DNA from: an uncultured bacterium
GTDB lineage: Bacteria > Planctomycetota > Phycisphaerae > Phycisphaerales > UBA1924
Direction: 5' to 3'
DNA: 42,038 nt
Assembly: GCA_913062615.1 (NCBI GenBank)
Contig: CAJXXI010000002.1
Span: 1-42,038 of the forward strand
Each line of letters begins with the position of its first letter. Positions within the stretch are counted from its first letter, which is position 1. The position numbers were made by a program, and so were the translations under genes. Below the pieces are notes generated by a model that saw nothing but the letters and a program-made list of their open reading frames with translations, made no database searches and had not been told where the DNA came from. This document shows, piece after piece, positions 18,362 through 27,769 of the stretch.

Positions 18362-18970
18362 TTAATCGCTCGCAGGCACCTCGACCCAGAACCAGCCTCG
18401 CAGCTCATCAATCGCAAAGCCCGTCGCCTGATCACTCGGATAATGTTCTTCGATCGATGCCCGTGTCTGCTCCGAAATCGTGTCGGCATGGCCATGACAA
18501 AGCAGACAAGGCGTCGCGATGTGGATCGGGTATGACACCGCGAGGGTGCCATCGTTCTTGAGAAAGTACGCCGACTCTTCTTGTTTTACCTCGACAACCC
18601 ACTCCATCCACGCCGGCGGAGCATTTGTTGGATTTCGCAGCTTGAATGATGTCCGCCCAATCGTCAAGCCGTGCTTGGCGTTGAGCTCCTTTGCAATCGC
18701 CGGCGCGATCATCGAACACACCCCCACCGCCCCCATCGGCCCATCCGCCTTGATCGAAGCAACAAGGTTCGACTTGAGCGTTGCTTCCATCTCGTTGCGG
18801 GCATCGAATGCGCGGGCAAGCTGCTCGGCCGCCGTCTCATCGAGCTGTTCGATCGTTGTAGATGTCCAAGAAACAGCTTGCGAATCCGATGGAACAGACG
18901 CCTTCTCACATCCGGAAAAGAAAGCTGCGAGTGTGAGAGAACAAATCGGAAGACAGAATAATTTATGCAT
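18362..18970 (-). CDS. DUF3365 / Tll0287-like c-type heme lipoprotein
   Basis: MHKLFCLPICSLTLAAFFSGCEKA (lipobox); FKLRNPTNAPPAWMEWVV; heme-binding CLLCHG; start overlaps the ccoS end. Confidence 0.75.
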   Translation of the reverse strand: MHKLFCLPICSLTLAAFFSGCEKASVPSDSQAVSWTSTTIEQLDETAAEQLARAFDARNEMEATLKSNLVASIKADGPMGAVGVCSMIAPAIAKELNAKHGLTIGRTSFKLRNPTNAPPAWMEWVVEVKQEESAYFLKNDGTLAVSYPIHIATPCLLCHGHADTISEQTRASIEEHYPSDQATGFAIDELRGWFWVEVPASD

Positions 18971-19235
18971 GATCTTTGGAATCCGTATCTGAATCGACAG
19001 TTGAATCGGCAGCTGAATCGCCAGTTGAATCAGTTGTTGAATCGGTTGTTGAATCGGTTGTTGAATCGGTTGTTGATGCCTGTGGTGCGATGGTGTCATC
19101 ATCATCGAACACCGCACGCAGCGCGGGCGTATCAAGATCGTCGAACTGCCCGCTTTTGACCGCGTAGATAAACCCAAAGATGCCAATACCGGCGAGAACA
19201 AGGGCCGCCGGGATCATGATATAGAGTACAGACAT
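18963..19235 (-). CDS. ccoS: cbb3-type cytochrome oxidase assembly protein CcoS with long repeat tail
   Basis: MSVLYIMIPAALVLAGIGIFGFIYAVKSGQFDDLDTPALRAVFDDD (CcoS pattern) followed by a TTDS-repeat tail; directly downstream of ccoI. Confidence 0.85.
   Translation of the reverse strand: MSVLYIMIPAALVLAGIGIFGFIYAVKSGQFDDLDTPALRAVFDDDDTIAPQASTTDSTTDSTTDSTTDSTGDSAADSTVDSDTDSKDHA
18989..19072. repeat. 12-bp tandem repeat, 7 copies, encoding the CcoS C-terminal tail
   Basis: Units ctgaatcgacag, ttgaatcggcag, ctgaatcgccag, ttgaatcagttg, then 3x ttgaatcggttg. Confidence 0.95.
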
Positions 19236-21664
19236 CAGCGAGGCTCTTTCCATTTTCGAGTGCTCATCGCGACCACGCTGAGCGAACTGATCGGCATGAT
19301 GATCGCCGCGATGAGGGCGTTGATGGTCCCGGTCATTGCTAAAATCGCCGCGACGGCATTGTAGCAGACCGAGAATAAAAGGCTCATATGAATCGTCCGC
19401 ATTGTATGAGCACTCAACGATGCAAGAGCCACCAACGGGCGGACGCCTTGTGTCGTCAAATAAATATCCGCCGCTTCGAGGGATGCCTCCGCCCCGCCGT
19501 GCACCGCGATCCCCACATCCGCTACCGCGAGCGCAGCCGCATCGTTCACCCCGTCGCCAACCATCACCACGCTTCGATCCGCGTTCGCCCGAACAGCACG
19601 CACGCGATCGGCTTTGGCTTCGGGCGATACCGAACCCGACGCATCCGTGATGCCGACCCCTTTGGCAACACTCGCGACGATCTGCGGATGATCTCCAGAG
19701 CACAACGAAAGATCCCAGTTGGATTCCTGAAGCGAACGGATCGAGTCGCCTGCATCTTCACGGATCGGATCACCAATCCCGACAACACCAAACCCATCTG
19801 CGGGCGAATGGATCACCACAGGCGTGAGCGAATGTTCGATCATCGAACAGATCGCTATTTGAGCCTTGGAATCAAGCGGGTAGAGCGTGTCAACATAATC
19901 TGGAGAGCCAATAGTGATCGTTTGCGCATTGACCGTCCCGATGATTCCTGAGCCGACGGTTTGGATGATGTCGCTCGCTTCGAGCGTGTTCTCTTCTTCT
20001 CCAGCATTGGCTATCGCACGCGCGATCGGATGATTCGAGCACGCTTCAACAGCCCCGGCCATCAGCAGCAGATGAGGATCGCACTCGGCTTTGACAACAC
20101 TCGTTTTTCCTTGCGTGATCGTTCCGGTCTTATCGAGGATCATCAACCCGGGCTTCGACATTGATTCGATCGCCGACGCGGACTTGACAAGGATCCCCGC
20201 CCTCGCTGCCCGCCCCATCGCGATCGACATCGCCATCGGGGTCGCGAGCCCCAAAGCACAAGGGCAGGTGACGATCAATAACGCCGTCGCGAACTCGATG
20301 CCGACAGCGAACCCTGACCGCATCGTCCAATACACCAAAGTGAGAACAGCGAGCCCAATCACAATGAGCACGAATCTCGCCGCCATCCGATCGGCGAACT
20401 GCACGATCGGTGCTTTGTCCGCAGACGCGCTCGCAACAAGGTGCATGAGCTTGCCCACACGCGTCGAATCACCAACCGCCGTCACACGAACCCGGATCGG
20501 CGAACGCAGGTTGGTTGCGCCCGCGACAACCTCATCGCCTTCGCGTGCAGCGATCGGGCGAGATTCGCCGGAGATAAACGACGTATCAAGATTGGTTTCG
20601 CCAACCTCAATCACACCGTCCGCCGGGATCGATCCGCCCGCCTCGATCTCGACAAGCATGCCCTCTTCAATCGCTTCGATCGGCACGCGAGCGGTCGATC
20701 CATCATCATTCACCCTGAGCGCACTCGTCGGCGTCAATGTCAACATCAACTCAACATGATCAGACGCGTTGCGCTGTTGGCGATGCTGAATCCAACGCCC
20801 GACCAACAAAAAGAACACAAGGATCGAAAGCGAGTCAAAGTAAATCTCGCCGGTGCCCATAATGGTATTGTACGAACCCCAAAGCCCCCCCACCGCCAAA
20901 GCCAACGCGATCGGGATATCAAGATGCGCAACGCGCGTGCGCAACGCAGCGATCGCACCAATAAAAAACACACGCCCCGGCCACACCAACGCCAGCACAC
21001 CCAAGCCCATCGAGTACCACCGAAATGTGGTCTTCCAGGTTTCCGCCATGCCTTCGAGTGCGCCCCCGTGCAACGCGATCGCCAGCAACATCACATTGCC
21101 CGCGATCGCTCCTGCGACGCCAACCCGGATCAAAAACTTGCGATCCTCCTTCACCCGTGCTTCGCGGGCAGCCGCGCCTCGCGCCGGGTGCGCTGCATAC
21201 CCAAGCCGATCGAGCGTACGAGCAACATCCGAGAGCTTCACTTTGTCTGGCTGATACCGCACAACCGTCGTCCGCCGACGGATATTCGCACGCGATTCGA
21301 TCACTCCATCGATCACTGTGGGCAGGCGCTCGATCAACCACACACACGCGGCGCAGTGCATGCCCTCAAGGAGCAACTCGGTCTGGGCATATCCGCCGGG
21401 CAGATTCTCTACACATGTGCTCTGGAACGCCGGATCATCAAGTTCTTCGTAGCTGCCGTCGGTCGAGGTGACCCGTTGGGCATCGGGATTCACCGCATCG
21501 CGCACCGTGTAGTACCCATCGAGCCCGGCGCCATGGAGAATATTCCACACCGACTTGCACCCGTTGCAGCAGAACTGGAACTCCGCGTCTGGCTCGATCA
21601 ACCCCGCCGGCACCGCCAGCTTGCAATGATCGCACTCAACGGGTTGTACAGATTCGCTTGGCAT
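19235..21664 (-). CDS. ccoI: Heavy-metal (Cu) P1B-type ATPase, CcoI-like
   Basis: N-terminal CDHC...FCCNGCKSVW; HMA-like GMHCAACVW; CPCALGLATP; DKTGTIT; GDGVNDAAAL; inside the cco operon. Confidence 0.92.
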   Translation of the reverse strand: MPSESVQPVECDHCKLAVPAGLIEPDAEFQFCCNGCKSVWNILHGAGLDGYYTVRDAVNPDAQRVTSTDGSYEELDDPAFQSTCVENLPGGYAQTELLLEGMHCAACVWLIERLPTVIDGVIESRANIRRRTTVVRYQPDKVKLSDVARTLDRLGYAAHPARGAAAREARVKEDRKFLIRVGVAGAIAGNVMLLAIALHGGALEGMAETWKTTFRWYSMGLGVLALVWPGRVFFIGAIAALRTRVAHLDIPIALALAVGGLWGSYNTIMGTGEIYFDSLSILVFFLLVGRWIQHRQQRNASDHVELMLTLTPTSALRVNDDGSTARVPIEAIEEGMLVEIEAGGSIPADGVIEVGETNLDTSFISGESRPIAAREGDEVVAGATNLRSPIRVRVTAVGDSTRVGKLMHLVASASADKAPIVQFADRMAARFVLIVIGLAVLTLVYWTMRSGFAVGIEFATALLIVTCPCALGLATPMAMSIAMGRAARAGILVKSASAIESMSKPGLMILDKTGTITQGKTSVVKAECDPHLLLMAGAVEACSNHPIARAIANAGEEENTLEASDIIQTVGSGIIGTVNAQTITIGSPDYVDTLYPLDSKAQIAICSMIEHSLTPVVIHSPADGFGVVGIGDPIREDAGDSIRSLQESNWDLSLCSGDHPQIVASVAKGVGITDASGSVSPEAKADRVRAVRANADRSVVMVGDGVNDAAALAVADVGIAVHGGAEASLEAADIYLTTQGVRPLVALASLSAHTMRTIHMSLLFSVCYNAVAAILAMTGTINALIAAIIMPISSLSVVAMSTRKWKEPR

Positions 21665-21676
21665 GTGAAGGACATT

Positions 21677-22525
21677 TTAGTCGTCAAGAGTAGGTTCTGC
21701 GAGGGATGTATCAGCAGGATCATCGAGTTGAGCAGTATTGCACAGCGGGCAATCGACCTCGCCGGGCATCGGCACAGCACTTGACGACTCATCGATCCCC
21801 AACGACGCACGCGTGATCTCCGAAACCCCAAGCCCTCCCATCGCGGTCATCACGCCCACCACCATCACCGCCGACGCAGTGATAATCGGCAACTTCGCAT
21901 TGAGCCGACCCGAGAGCAACTGGATCCCCGCGCCAAGCGAGACCATCACCGGCAGCGTGCCCATCCAGAACGCCGCCATCGTCAATCCGCCCCAGACCGG
22001 GTTCGCGGTTCCAGCAGCAAGGAATGCAAACGCGTACAGCCAACCACAAGGCAGCAACGTCGTGAGCAAACCGATCGTCAGTGCCCGCTTGAACGGCGTC
22101 AGTCCGAACGCTGCACGCTGAGCGTTCTCAATAAACTTGCGTAAAAAACTCGGTACACCAAGGTGTTTGATCTTGATTCCACTCATGCGAGCGAGCGCCA
22201 AAAGCCCGAACCCAACCATCATTACACCGGCGAACAACATCGCACCCTTCTGGATGCCGACGAATCCGCCACCAAAATCGATCGCCTGCCCGATCACCCC
22301 AGCGATCACGCCCAGCGTGGTATAGGTGACCAATCGCCCGCCATGATACGCGCTCTGCAATCGCACGCGGGCCTTCTTTGTGCGGTCTTGATCAGACCCG
22401 AGCGCGAAGAACATCAGCCCGCCGCACATGCCGGCGCAGTGCAAACTCCCGAGCACAGACATCAACAAAACGGTCGCAATCAACGGCCAAACACTTTCAA
22501 TCGTAGAAATATCCAATGCGTCCAT
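21677..22525 (-). CDS. Sulfite exporter TauE/SafE family protein in the cbb3 operon
   Basis: LGSLHCAGMCGGLMFF; LTTLLPCGWLYAFAFLAAGT; position between ccoH and ccoI, a common arrangement. Confidence 0.87.
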   Translation of the reverse strand: MDALDISTIESVWPLIATVLLMSVLGSLHCAGMCGGLMFFALGSDQDRTKKARVRLQSAYHGGRLVTYTTLGVIAGVIGQAIDFGGGFVGIQKGAMLFAGVMMVGFGLLALARMSGIKIKHLGVPSFLRKFIENAQRAAFGLTPFKRALTIGLLTTLLPCGWLYAFAFLAAGTANPVWGGLTMAAFWMGTLPVMVSLGAGIQLLSGRLNAKLPIITASAVMVVGVMTAMGGLGVSEITRASLGIDESSSAVPMPGEVDCPLCNTAQLDDPADTSLAEPTLDD

Positions 22526-22541
22526 AGCTGCCTATTTCCGT

Positions 22542-23072
22542 TTATCGAATTTCGATCTCTTGCATCACCATCGCCTGCACGCCCTGATGACGGATCGCAA
22601 GATGCACATTCCAATACCCCGGCGTGTTCATCGCCAGAGTCGTTTGATACACCCCGTCGCCCATGCCCAACAGCACCTCGCTCAACCGATTGCTCGCGTA
22701 GGCGGGGTGATAGCAATCGAGTTCGACGAGTGCCCGATCGATCGGATCGCCATTCGCATCCTTGATCGAGACACTCAACACGCGAGTTTGATCGGCATTC
22801 GTTGTTGTCTCGCCGGTCGCGATCTCGATCACCCATCCCATCTTGTCGGCTGCCTCAAACATCTCACGCTGATTGTCCCAGTCGATCGACTTGGCATAAT
22901 AATCAGGCTCGACATACAGATCATGGCGAGCAGAGATCACGGTGAGGGTGCCGAGGATGATTGTGGCATGGAGCACAAGCATCCCGACAATAATCGCAGG
23001 CCAGTATTTGCCCCGCTTGAGGAAACTCAGGTTCTTGATTTCAGAATTGTCCTTGCTCTGATTCTGGGTCAT
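22542..23072 (-). CDS. ccoH: FixH/CcoH family protein
   Basis: Single N-terminal TM, KYWPAIIVGMLVLHATIILGTLTVI; VEPDYYAKSIDWD; position between ccoG and safE. Confidence 0.83.
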   Translation of the reverse strand: MTQNQSKDNSEIKNLSFLKRGKYWPAIIVGMLVLHATIILGTLTVISARHDLYVEPDYYAKSIDWDNQREMFEAADKMGWVIEIATGETTTNADQTRVLSVSIKDANGDPIDRALVELDCYHPAYASNRLSEVLLGMGDGVYQTTLAMNTPGYWNVHLAIRHQGVQAMVMQEIEIR

Positions 23073-24511
23073 GGTGTCTTTTCCTTTGGCAGGCTCATCG
23101 GCCCGAGTATCTTGTAGGTCTCAACTGTTTCATAGTTACCCTGATCGTCAACAATCTTGATCGAAAGAATCACTTCGCCATCCTTGAACACCGAGTACGG
23201 CGCGATGATGAGCATCATCTCCGAGCTTGTTTCGACCGCATCAATAGTCATCGGCGTAAAGTCATCAATCCGAACCCCCTCGGGTTCGATCACAGACACC
23301 GTATAAGTCGCGGCCTCTTCCGTACGGTTCGAAATCCGTACGCGCACCTGATTCGTGATGTCAGTCGATTCAAGAATATTAAACGGCAATCCTTGCCCAC
23401 GGATAAACAACACATCCGCTGCCGGCTTGGTCGAGAGCAAGAAGACAAACGCCGTCAACGCACCGATCAGAATCAACGGATAAATAATCACGCGTGGACG
23501 GATGAGATGACTCTTCCCGCCGTTGATAATGCGCTCAGATGAATACCGGATCAATCCCAAAGGTCGCCCGATCTTCTCCATCACCACATTACACGCATCA
23601 ACACACTGGGCACACCCGATGCACTCGAGCTGAAGCCCATCGCGGATATCAATCCCGGTCGGACAGGTCTGTACACACATCGTGCAATCAATACAATCGC
23701 CAAGCTCTTCTTCGAGAATCGGCAAACTGATTATCTCGCCAATCTCGTTCTTCTTTGCTCTCTTCTTTTTACCTCGCGGATCCCCTCGCTTCTTGTCGTA
23801 GGTGACAATCATCGAATCCTGATCGAGCAGCGCGCTCTGCATGCGAGCATACGGGCACATCACACAGCACACCTGCTCGCGGAAGTACGCGAAGTCGAAC
23901 ATCATCAACCCCGTCGTGACGAACATCACCCCGAACGCTGCGGGGTGATCGGCTGGCGAACCCCAAATCCATTCTTTGAGATTCGCTGCGCCAACAAAGT
24001 ACGAGATAAAAGTCTGCGAGAGATGAATCGAAACAATCAGGTAGGCGACATACTGGAGTATCTTGCGAAGCCCAAGCAAATTCTTCGCTTTGGGCTTGCC
24101 CGAACCACCAACGAAGAACCGCTCGATCGGGCGATAGAGAAACTCCATATACACCGTCTGCGGGCACGCCCAACCACACCAGACACGCCCAAAGAGCGCG
24201 GTGATCAGGAACACACTCACAAAGCCGGTGATCAAAAGCAACGCCAACAACAGCGTATCCGTCGGCAAAAACGTCTTGCCAAAGAAGGTGAACTCTCGAT
24301 GAATAATATCAAGAAACACCATCGGATTGCCATTGAACGGGATCCAAGGGATCGCCGAGAACACGAAAATCAACACCCAAGCAACCACACGCCGAGCGCT
24401 GAGAAAAACACCCTTCGACAAACGCGGGTTGAGCCACCGCCGAGAACCATCATCATTGAGGGTTGACAGCACACGCTCTTCTGGCGCGAGATTCGTTACT
24501 TCATCAGACAT
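23069..24511 (-). CDS. ccoG: Cytochrome c oxidase accessory protein CcoG (FixG/RdxA)
   Basis: GRVWCGWACPQTVYMEFLYRPIE; ferredoxin motifs CIDCTMCVQTCPTGIDIR and CIGCAQCVDACN. Confidence 0.93.
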   Translation of the reverse strand: MSDEVTNLAPEERVLSTLNDDGSRRWLNPRLSKGVFLSARRVVAWVLIFVFSAIPWIPFNGNPMVFLDIIHREFTFFGKTFLPTDTLLLALLLITGFVSVFLITALFGRVWCGWACPQTVYMEFLYRPIERFFVGGSGKPKAKNLLGLRKILQYVAYLIVSIHLSQTFISYFVGAANLKEWIWGSPADHPAAFGVMFVTTGLMMFDFAYFREQVCCVMCPYARMQSALLDQDSMIVTYDKKRGDPRGKKKRAKKNEIGEIISLPILEEELGDCIDCTMCVQTCPTGIDIRDGLQLECIGCAQCVDACNVVMEKIGRPLGLIRYSSERIINGGKSHLIRPRVIIYPLILIGALTAFVFLLSTKPAADVLFIRGQGLPFNILESTDITNQVRVRISNRTEEAATYTVSVIEPEGVRIDDFTPMTIDAVETSSEMMLIIAPYSVFKDGEVILSIKIVDDQGNYETVETYKILGPMSLPKEKTP

Positions 24512-24583
24512 ACCGTCTCCTCGAACTGAATCACCCCGCCTGCATGCGTTTGAATCAGCGACGATCCCAAAGGGTATCGGATC

Positions 24584-25219
24584 TTATCCCCCGTCATCGC
24601 TCATGATCGGAGCCGGGAACGGCGCAATGGTCTCTCCCGCATCTGATCCTTCAGGACCTGGCACAAATGTGCCTCGCAATGACGCGGCATACGCAGCAAC
24701 CATCGCGATCTCGTTTGGATTAAGCAAGGTCTGGGCGGGCATCTTCTTGTTCTCGGTGCCGTTGGTCACCAAGCCCACGATGTCCATCATTTCCTTGACA
24801 TACAGGTAGTTGTCATCGGTCAGGTTGAGCCCAAGTCCGGTGATCCCCTGTGCCTCTTTGCCATGACAAACGGTACACGTGCCGTTGAAGATGCTCTTGC
24901 CCGTCGCCAGCCAAGCCTCGCTCCCCATGATGGTCTGAAGTTTCACTTCATCCATAGGCATCTCGCGGAGCTTGCCGAACTGAATCTCTTCCGCTGCTGC
25001 GATCTTGTTGGCCAAGCGAACCTCACGCGATGGAATCATCGGCGTGAAATGCACCACAACAACATAGAGCACCGCAAAGATACACGATCCAATAAAGATC
25101 ATGTGCCACCAACCCGGGATCGGATTGTCGTACTCTTGGATCCCGTCGTAGTTATGCGAGAGCAACTCTTCTTGGTGGGCTTCACCCTTGTATGAATCTG
25201 GCTTGTTGGTATCAGACAT
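24584..25219 (-). CDS. ccoP: cbb3 oxidase subunit III (CcoP-like), only one CXXCH motif
   Basis: N-terminal YDGIQEYDNPIPGWWHMIFIGSCIFAVLYVVVVHF (CcoP TM signature); a single heme motif CTVCHG with candidate ligand KKMPAQ. Confidence 0.9.
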   Translation of the reverse strand: MSDTNKPDSYKGEAHQEELLSHNYDGIQEYDNPIPGWWHMIFIGSCIFAVLYVVVVHFTPMIPSREVRLANKIAAAEEIQFGKLREMPMDEVKLQTIMGSEAWLATGKSIFNGTCTVCHGKEAQGITGLGLNLTDDNYLYVKEMMDIVGLVTNGTENKKMPAQTLLNPNEIAMVAAYAASLRGTFVPGPEGSDAGETIAPFPAPIMSDDGG

Positions 25220-25451
25220 GAGCTGCCTCCCCATTGCGAGTTGAGTCTGTATCTGAACTGGATTTGATCGAAACGCGAGGCGTAAAAATCACATCGTCAT
25301 CAAGCGGGATATTCGCCGCCGCTTCGATCTCTTGCTTCGACTTGCTCATCACATTCCACACCACCGCAATAAAAGCAGCAAGGAAAAAGATCAACGCAAT
25401 ACTCGGATAGATCGACAGATCAAGATAGGAAACGATTTCGGTCATTCTCAT
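25212..25451 (-). CDS. ccoQ: cbb3 oxidase small subunit CcoQ-like
   Basis: Single-TM small protein between ccoNO and ccoP, overlapping both by a few bases: SIALIFFLAAFIAVVWNVMSKSK. Confidence 0.75.
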   Translation of the reverse strand: MRMTEIVSYLDLSIYPSIALIFFLAAFIAVVWNVMSKSKQEIEAAANIPLDDDVIFTPRVSIKSSSDTDSTRNGEAAHV

Positions 25452-27769
25452 GGCGACACCTCCTCTTGAGTTTCCTCAACCAGAGGCGGAGTCTTCGAGA
25501 TATCAGTCCCCATCCGCTGGAGATACGCGATCAGAGCAACGACCTTCTTGTCATATGTCTCTTCATACGATGGTCCACCTTGTGCTTCGAGCTCCATCGC
25601 GATCTCAAGGGCTTGCCCCTGGGCGTGCTCGACGGTCTTGCCTTCGAGAAGCAACTCACCATACGGAACTCCCAACAGAGCCATCGAATCGACCCGACCA
25701 CGGATCTCATCGAAGTTTATCGTGTTCGACAACAGCCAAGGATAACGAGGCATGATCGAGTTCTCGGAGATATCCGCAGGGTTCTTGAAGTGACGGTAAT
25801 GCCACAGATGCGTACGCAATCCGCCCTCACGAGCAAGGTCTGGACCGATTCGGCGAGAACCCCACTGGAACGGATGATCATAAACAAACTCACCCGGCTT
25901 GGAGTATTCGCCGTACCGCATGGTCTCCCACAAGAACGGACGGATCATCTGCGAGTGACAGTTGTAGCAACCTTCAGCGACATAAATATCTCGACCCGCA
26001 AGCTCCAAAGGCGTGTACGGCGTCACAGTTGTAATCGTAGGAATATTCGACGAAACCATAAACATCGGGACCGCTTCGACAATGCCACCGATCGCTACCG
26101 CGACGAGCACCCAGAGGGTGAACTTCACAGGCTTGCGTTCGAGCGAACGATGCCAGTTGCCCTGGAGGAACTTATCGCCCGCGTGTCCCACGCCTGTGTT
26201 CGCACCCAGGCGAGACTTGGCCGAAGGATCTGCAGGATCGTTCTTGCTCAGTGCTGGTGCATAGTGCACGACATCTTCATACTTCTCAGGACGAGCCTTC
26301 CAAGTCATGAACATGTTGTAGAGACCGAGGATTGCACCGGTGAGGTACAACAACCCGCCGACAACGCGAATCCAGTACATCGGAATCAACACGGTCACTG
26401 TTTCGATAAAGTCGGGATAGGACAAACGCCCGTTGACATCAAACGCACGCCACATCAACCCTTGGGTGATGCCGGCAGCATAGATGGCGAGCACATAGAG
26501 CACCATACCGATCGTGCCGATCCAGAAGTGAGCAGCACAGAGTTTCTTGGAGTAGAGCTTCGTCTGGAAGAGCCGAGGCATCATCCAGTAGAGCATGCCA
26601 AAGGTCATAAACCCGTTCCAACCAAGCACACCCGCATGGACATGTGCGATCGTCCAGTCGGTGTAATGCGAGAGCGAGTTGACCGATTTGATCGACAACA
26701 ACGGCCCCTCAAAGGTCGACATCCCATAAAAGGTAATGCCCACAATGTAGAACTTGAGAATCGGATCAGAAGCCACGCGATGCCAAGCACCACGCAAAGT
26801 CATCAAACCATTAATCATCCCGCCCCACGATGGCATCCACAGCATGACCGAGAAGACCATACCAACCGTCGATGCCCATTCTGGCAACGCGGTGTAGTGC
26901 AAATGGTGAGGGCCGGCCCAGATGTAGATAAACACCAACGACCAGAAGTGAATAATCGAAAGCTTGTACGAGAACACAGGGCGCTCGGCAGCTTTAGGAA
27001 GGAAGTAGTACATCAAACCAAGGAATGGCGTCGTCAAGAAGAACGCCACCGCGTTATGACCATACCACCACTGCATCAGCGCGTCTTGCACACCCGCATA
27101 GATTGGATACGACTTGAGCGCGAGTTCAGCCGATGGCATCTCGCCATACTGAACAAGGTAGACCAAACCCGCGGGCACCCACAGGTTGTTAAAGACATGA
27201 AGCATCGTCACCGTGACGATCGTGGCGATATAGAACCACAACGCGACATAGATATGGCGTTCGCGACGATGAATCAGTGTCATCATGAAGTTGCCGCCAA
27301 AGAACACCAGCCAGACTACAGCGATCATGAGATCGATTGGCCATTCGAGTTCGGCGTACTCTTTACCCTGGGTGATTCCAAATGGTAAAGTAAGCACCGC
27401 AGAGAGAATGATCAGCTGCCAACCATAAAAATGGAGCTTAGAGAGCAGGTCGGAATACATTCTCGCTTTACATAGCCGTTGGGTCGAGTAGTAGATCGCA
27501 GCAAAGATGCCATTGCCCGCAAAGGCGAAGATCGCAGCGTTGGTATGCAACGGACGCAAACGCCCAAAGCTCAAGAACGAGATACCAAAGCTCGAATCCG
27601 GGTAGGCAAGCTCGATCGCGATGATCACACCCACGAGCATCGCAACGACGCCCCAGATGATGGTTGCCCACGCAAACATACGAACAATTTGATCGTCGTA
27701 GACAAATGCTTCAAGCCCATCCTTGTCAGGATGCTGATGCGCCTTCGTTTTTTTTGCTTTATCCGCCAC
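25448..27769 (-). CDS. ccoNO: Fused cbb3 oxidase subunits I and II (CcoNO)
   Basis: CcoN part: LRPLHTNAAIFAFAGNGIFAAIYY, WWYGHNAVAFFLTTPFLGLMYYFLPK, GPHHLHYTALPEW, HAGVLGWNGFMTFGMLYWMMPRLF. CcoO part: YVAEGCYNCHSQMIRPF, GPDLAREGG. One uninterrupted 773-aa frame. Confidence 0.95.
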   Translation of the reverse strand: MADKAKKTKAHQHPDKDGLEAFVYDDQIVRMFAWATIIWGVVAMLVGVIIAIELAYPDSSFGISFLSFGRLRPLHTNAAIFAFAGNGIFAAIYYSTQRLCKARMYSDLLSKLHFYGWQLIILSAVLTLPFGITQGKEYAELEWPIDLMIAVVWLVFFGGNFMMTLIHRRERHIYVALWFYIATIVTVTMLHVFNNLWVPAGLVYLVQYGEMPSAELALKSYPIYAGVQDALMQWWYGHNAVAFFLTTPFLGLMYYFLPKAAERPVFSYKLSIIHFWSLVFIYIWAGPHHLHYTALPEWASTVGMVFSVMLWMPSWGGMINGLMTLRGAWHRVASDPILKFYIVGITFYGMSTFEGPLLSIKSVNSLSHYTDWTIAHVHAGVLGWNGFMTFGMLYWMMPRLFQTKLYSKKLCAAHFWIGTIGMVLYVLAIYAAGITQGLMWRAFDVNGRLSYPDFIETVTVLIPMYWIRVVGGLLYLTGAILGLYNMFMTWKARPEKYEDVVHYAPALSKNDPADPSAKSRLGANTGVGHAGDKFLQGNWHRSLERKPVKFTLWVLVAVAIGGIVEAVPMFMVSSNIPTITTVTPYTPLELAGRDIYVAEGCYNCHSQMIRPFLWETMRYGEYSKPGEFVYDHPFQWGSRRIGPDLAREGGLRTHLWHYRHFKNPADISENSIMPRYPWLLSNTINFDEIRGRVDSMALLGVPYGELLLEGKTVEHAQGQALEIAMELEAQGGPSYEETYDKKVVALIAYLQRMGTDISKTPPLVEETQEEVSP

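Noticed and set aside
18248-18535. ORF spanning the tRNA-Ala gene
   Set aside because: It overlaps a complete cloverleaf tRNA and the downstream DUF3365 gene on the other strand; no coding evidence.
18989-19072. Possible CRISPR-like or intergenic repeat array
   Set aside because: 12-bp units are contiguous without spacers and in frame inside ccoS, so this is a coding tandem repeat.
20441-21784. 447-aa plus-strand ORF opposite ccoI
   Set aside because: Same shadow-ORF artefact; the composition is typical of a reversed P-type ATPase gene and it runs past the ccoI start.
25466-27388. 640-aa plus-strand ORF opposite ccoNO
   Set aside because: Antisense shadow of a strongly conserved gene in GC-rich DNA; Arg/His/Gln-rich composition and no recognisable domain.
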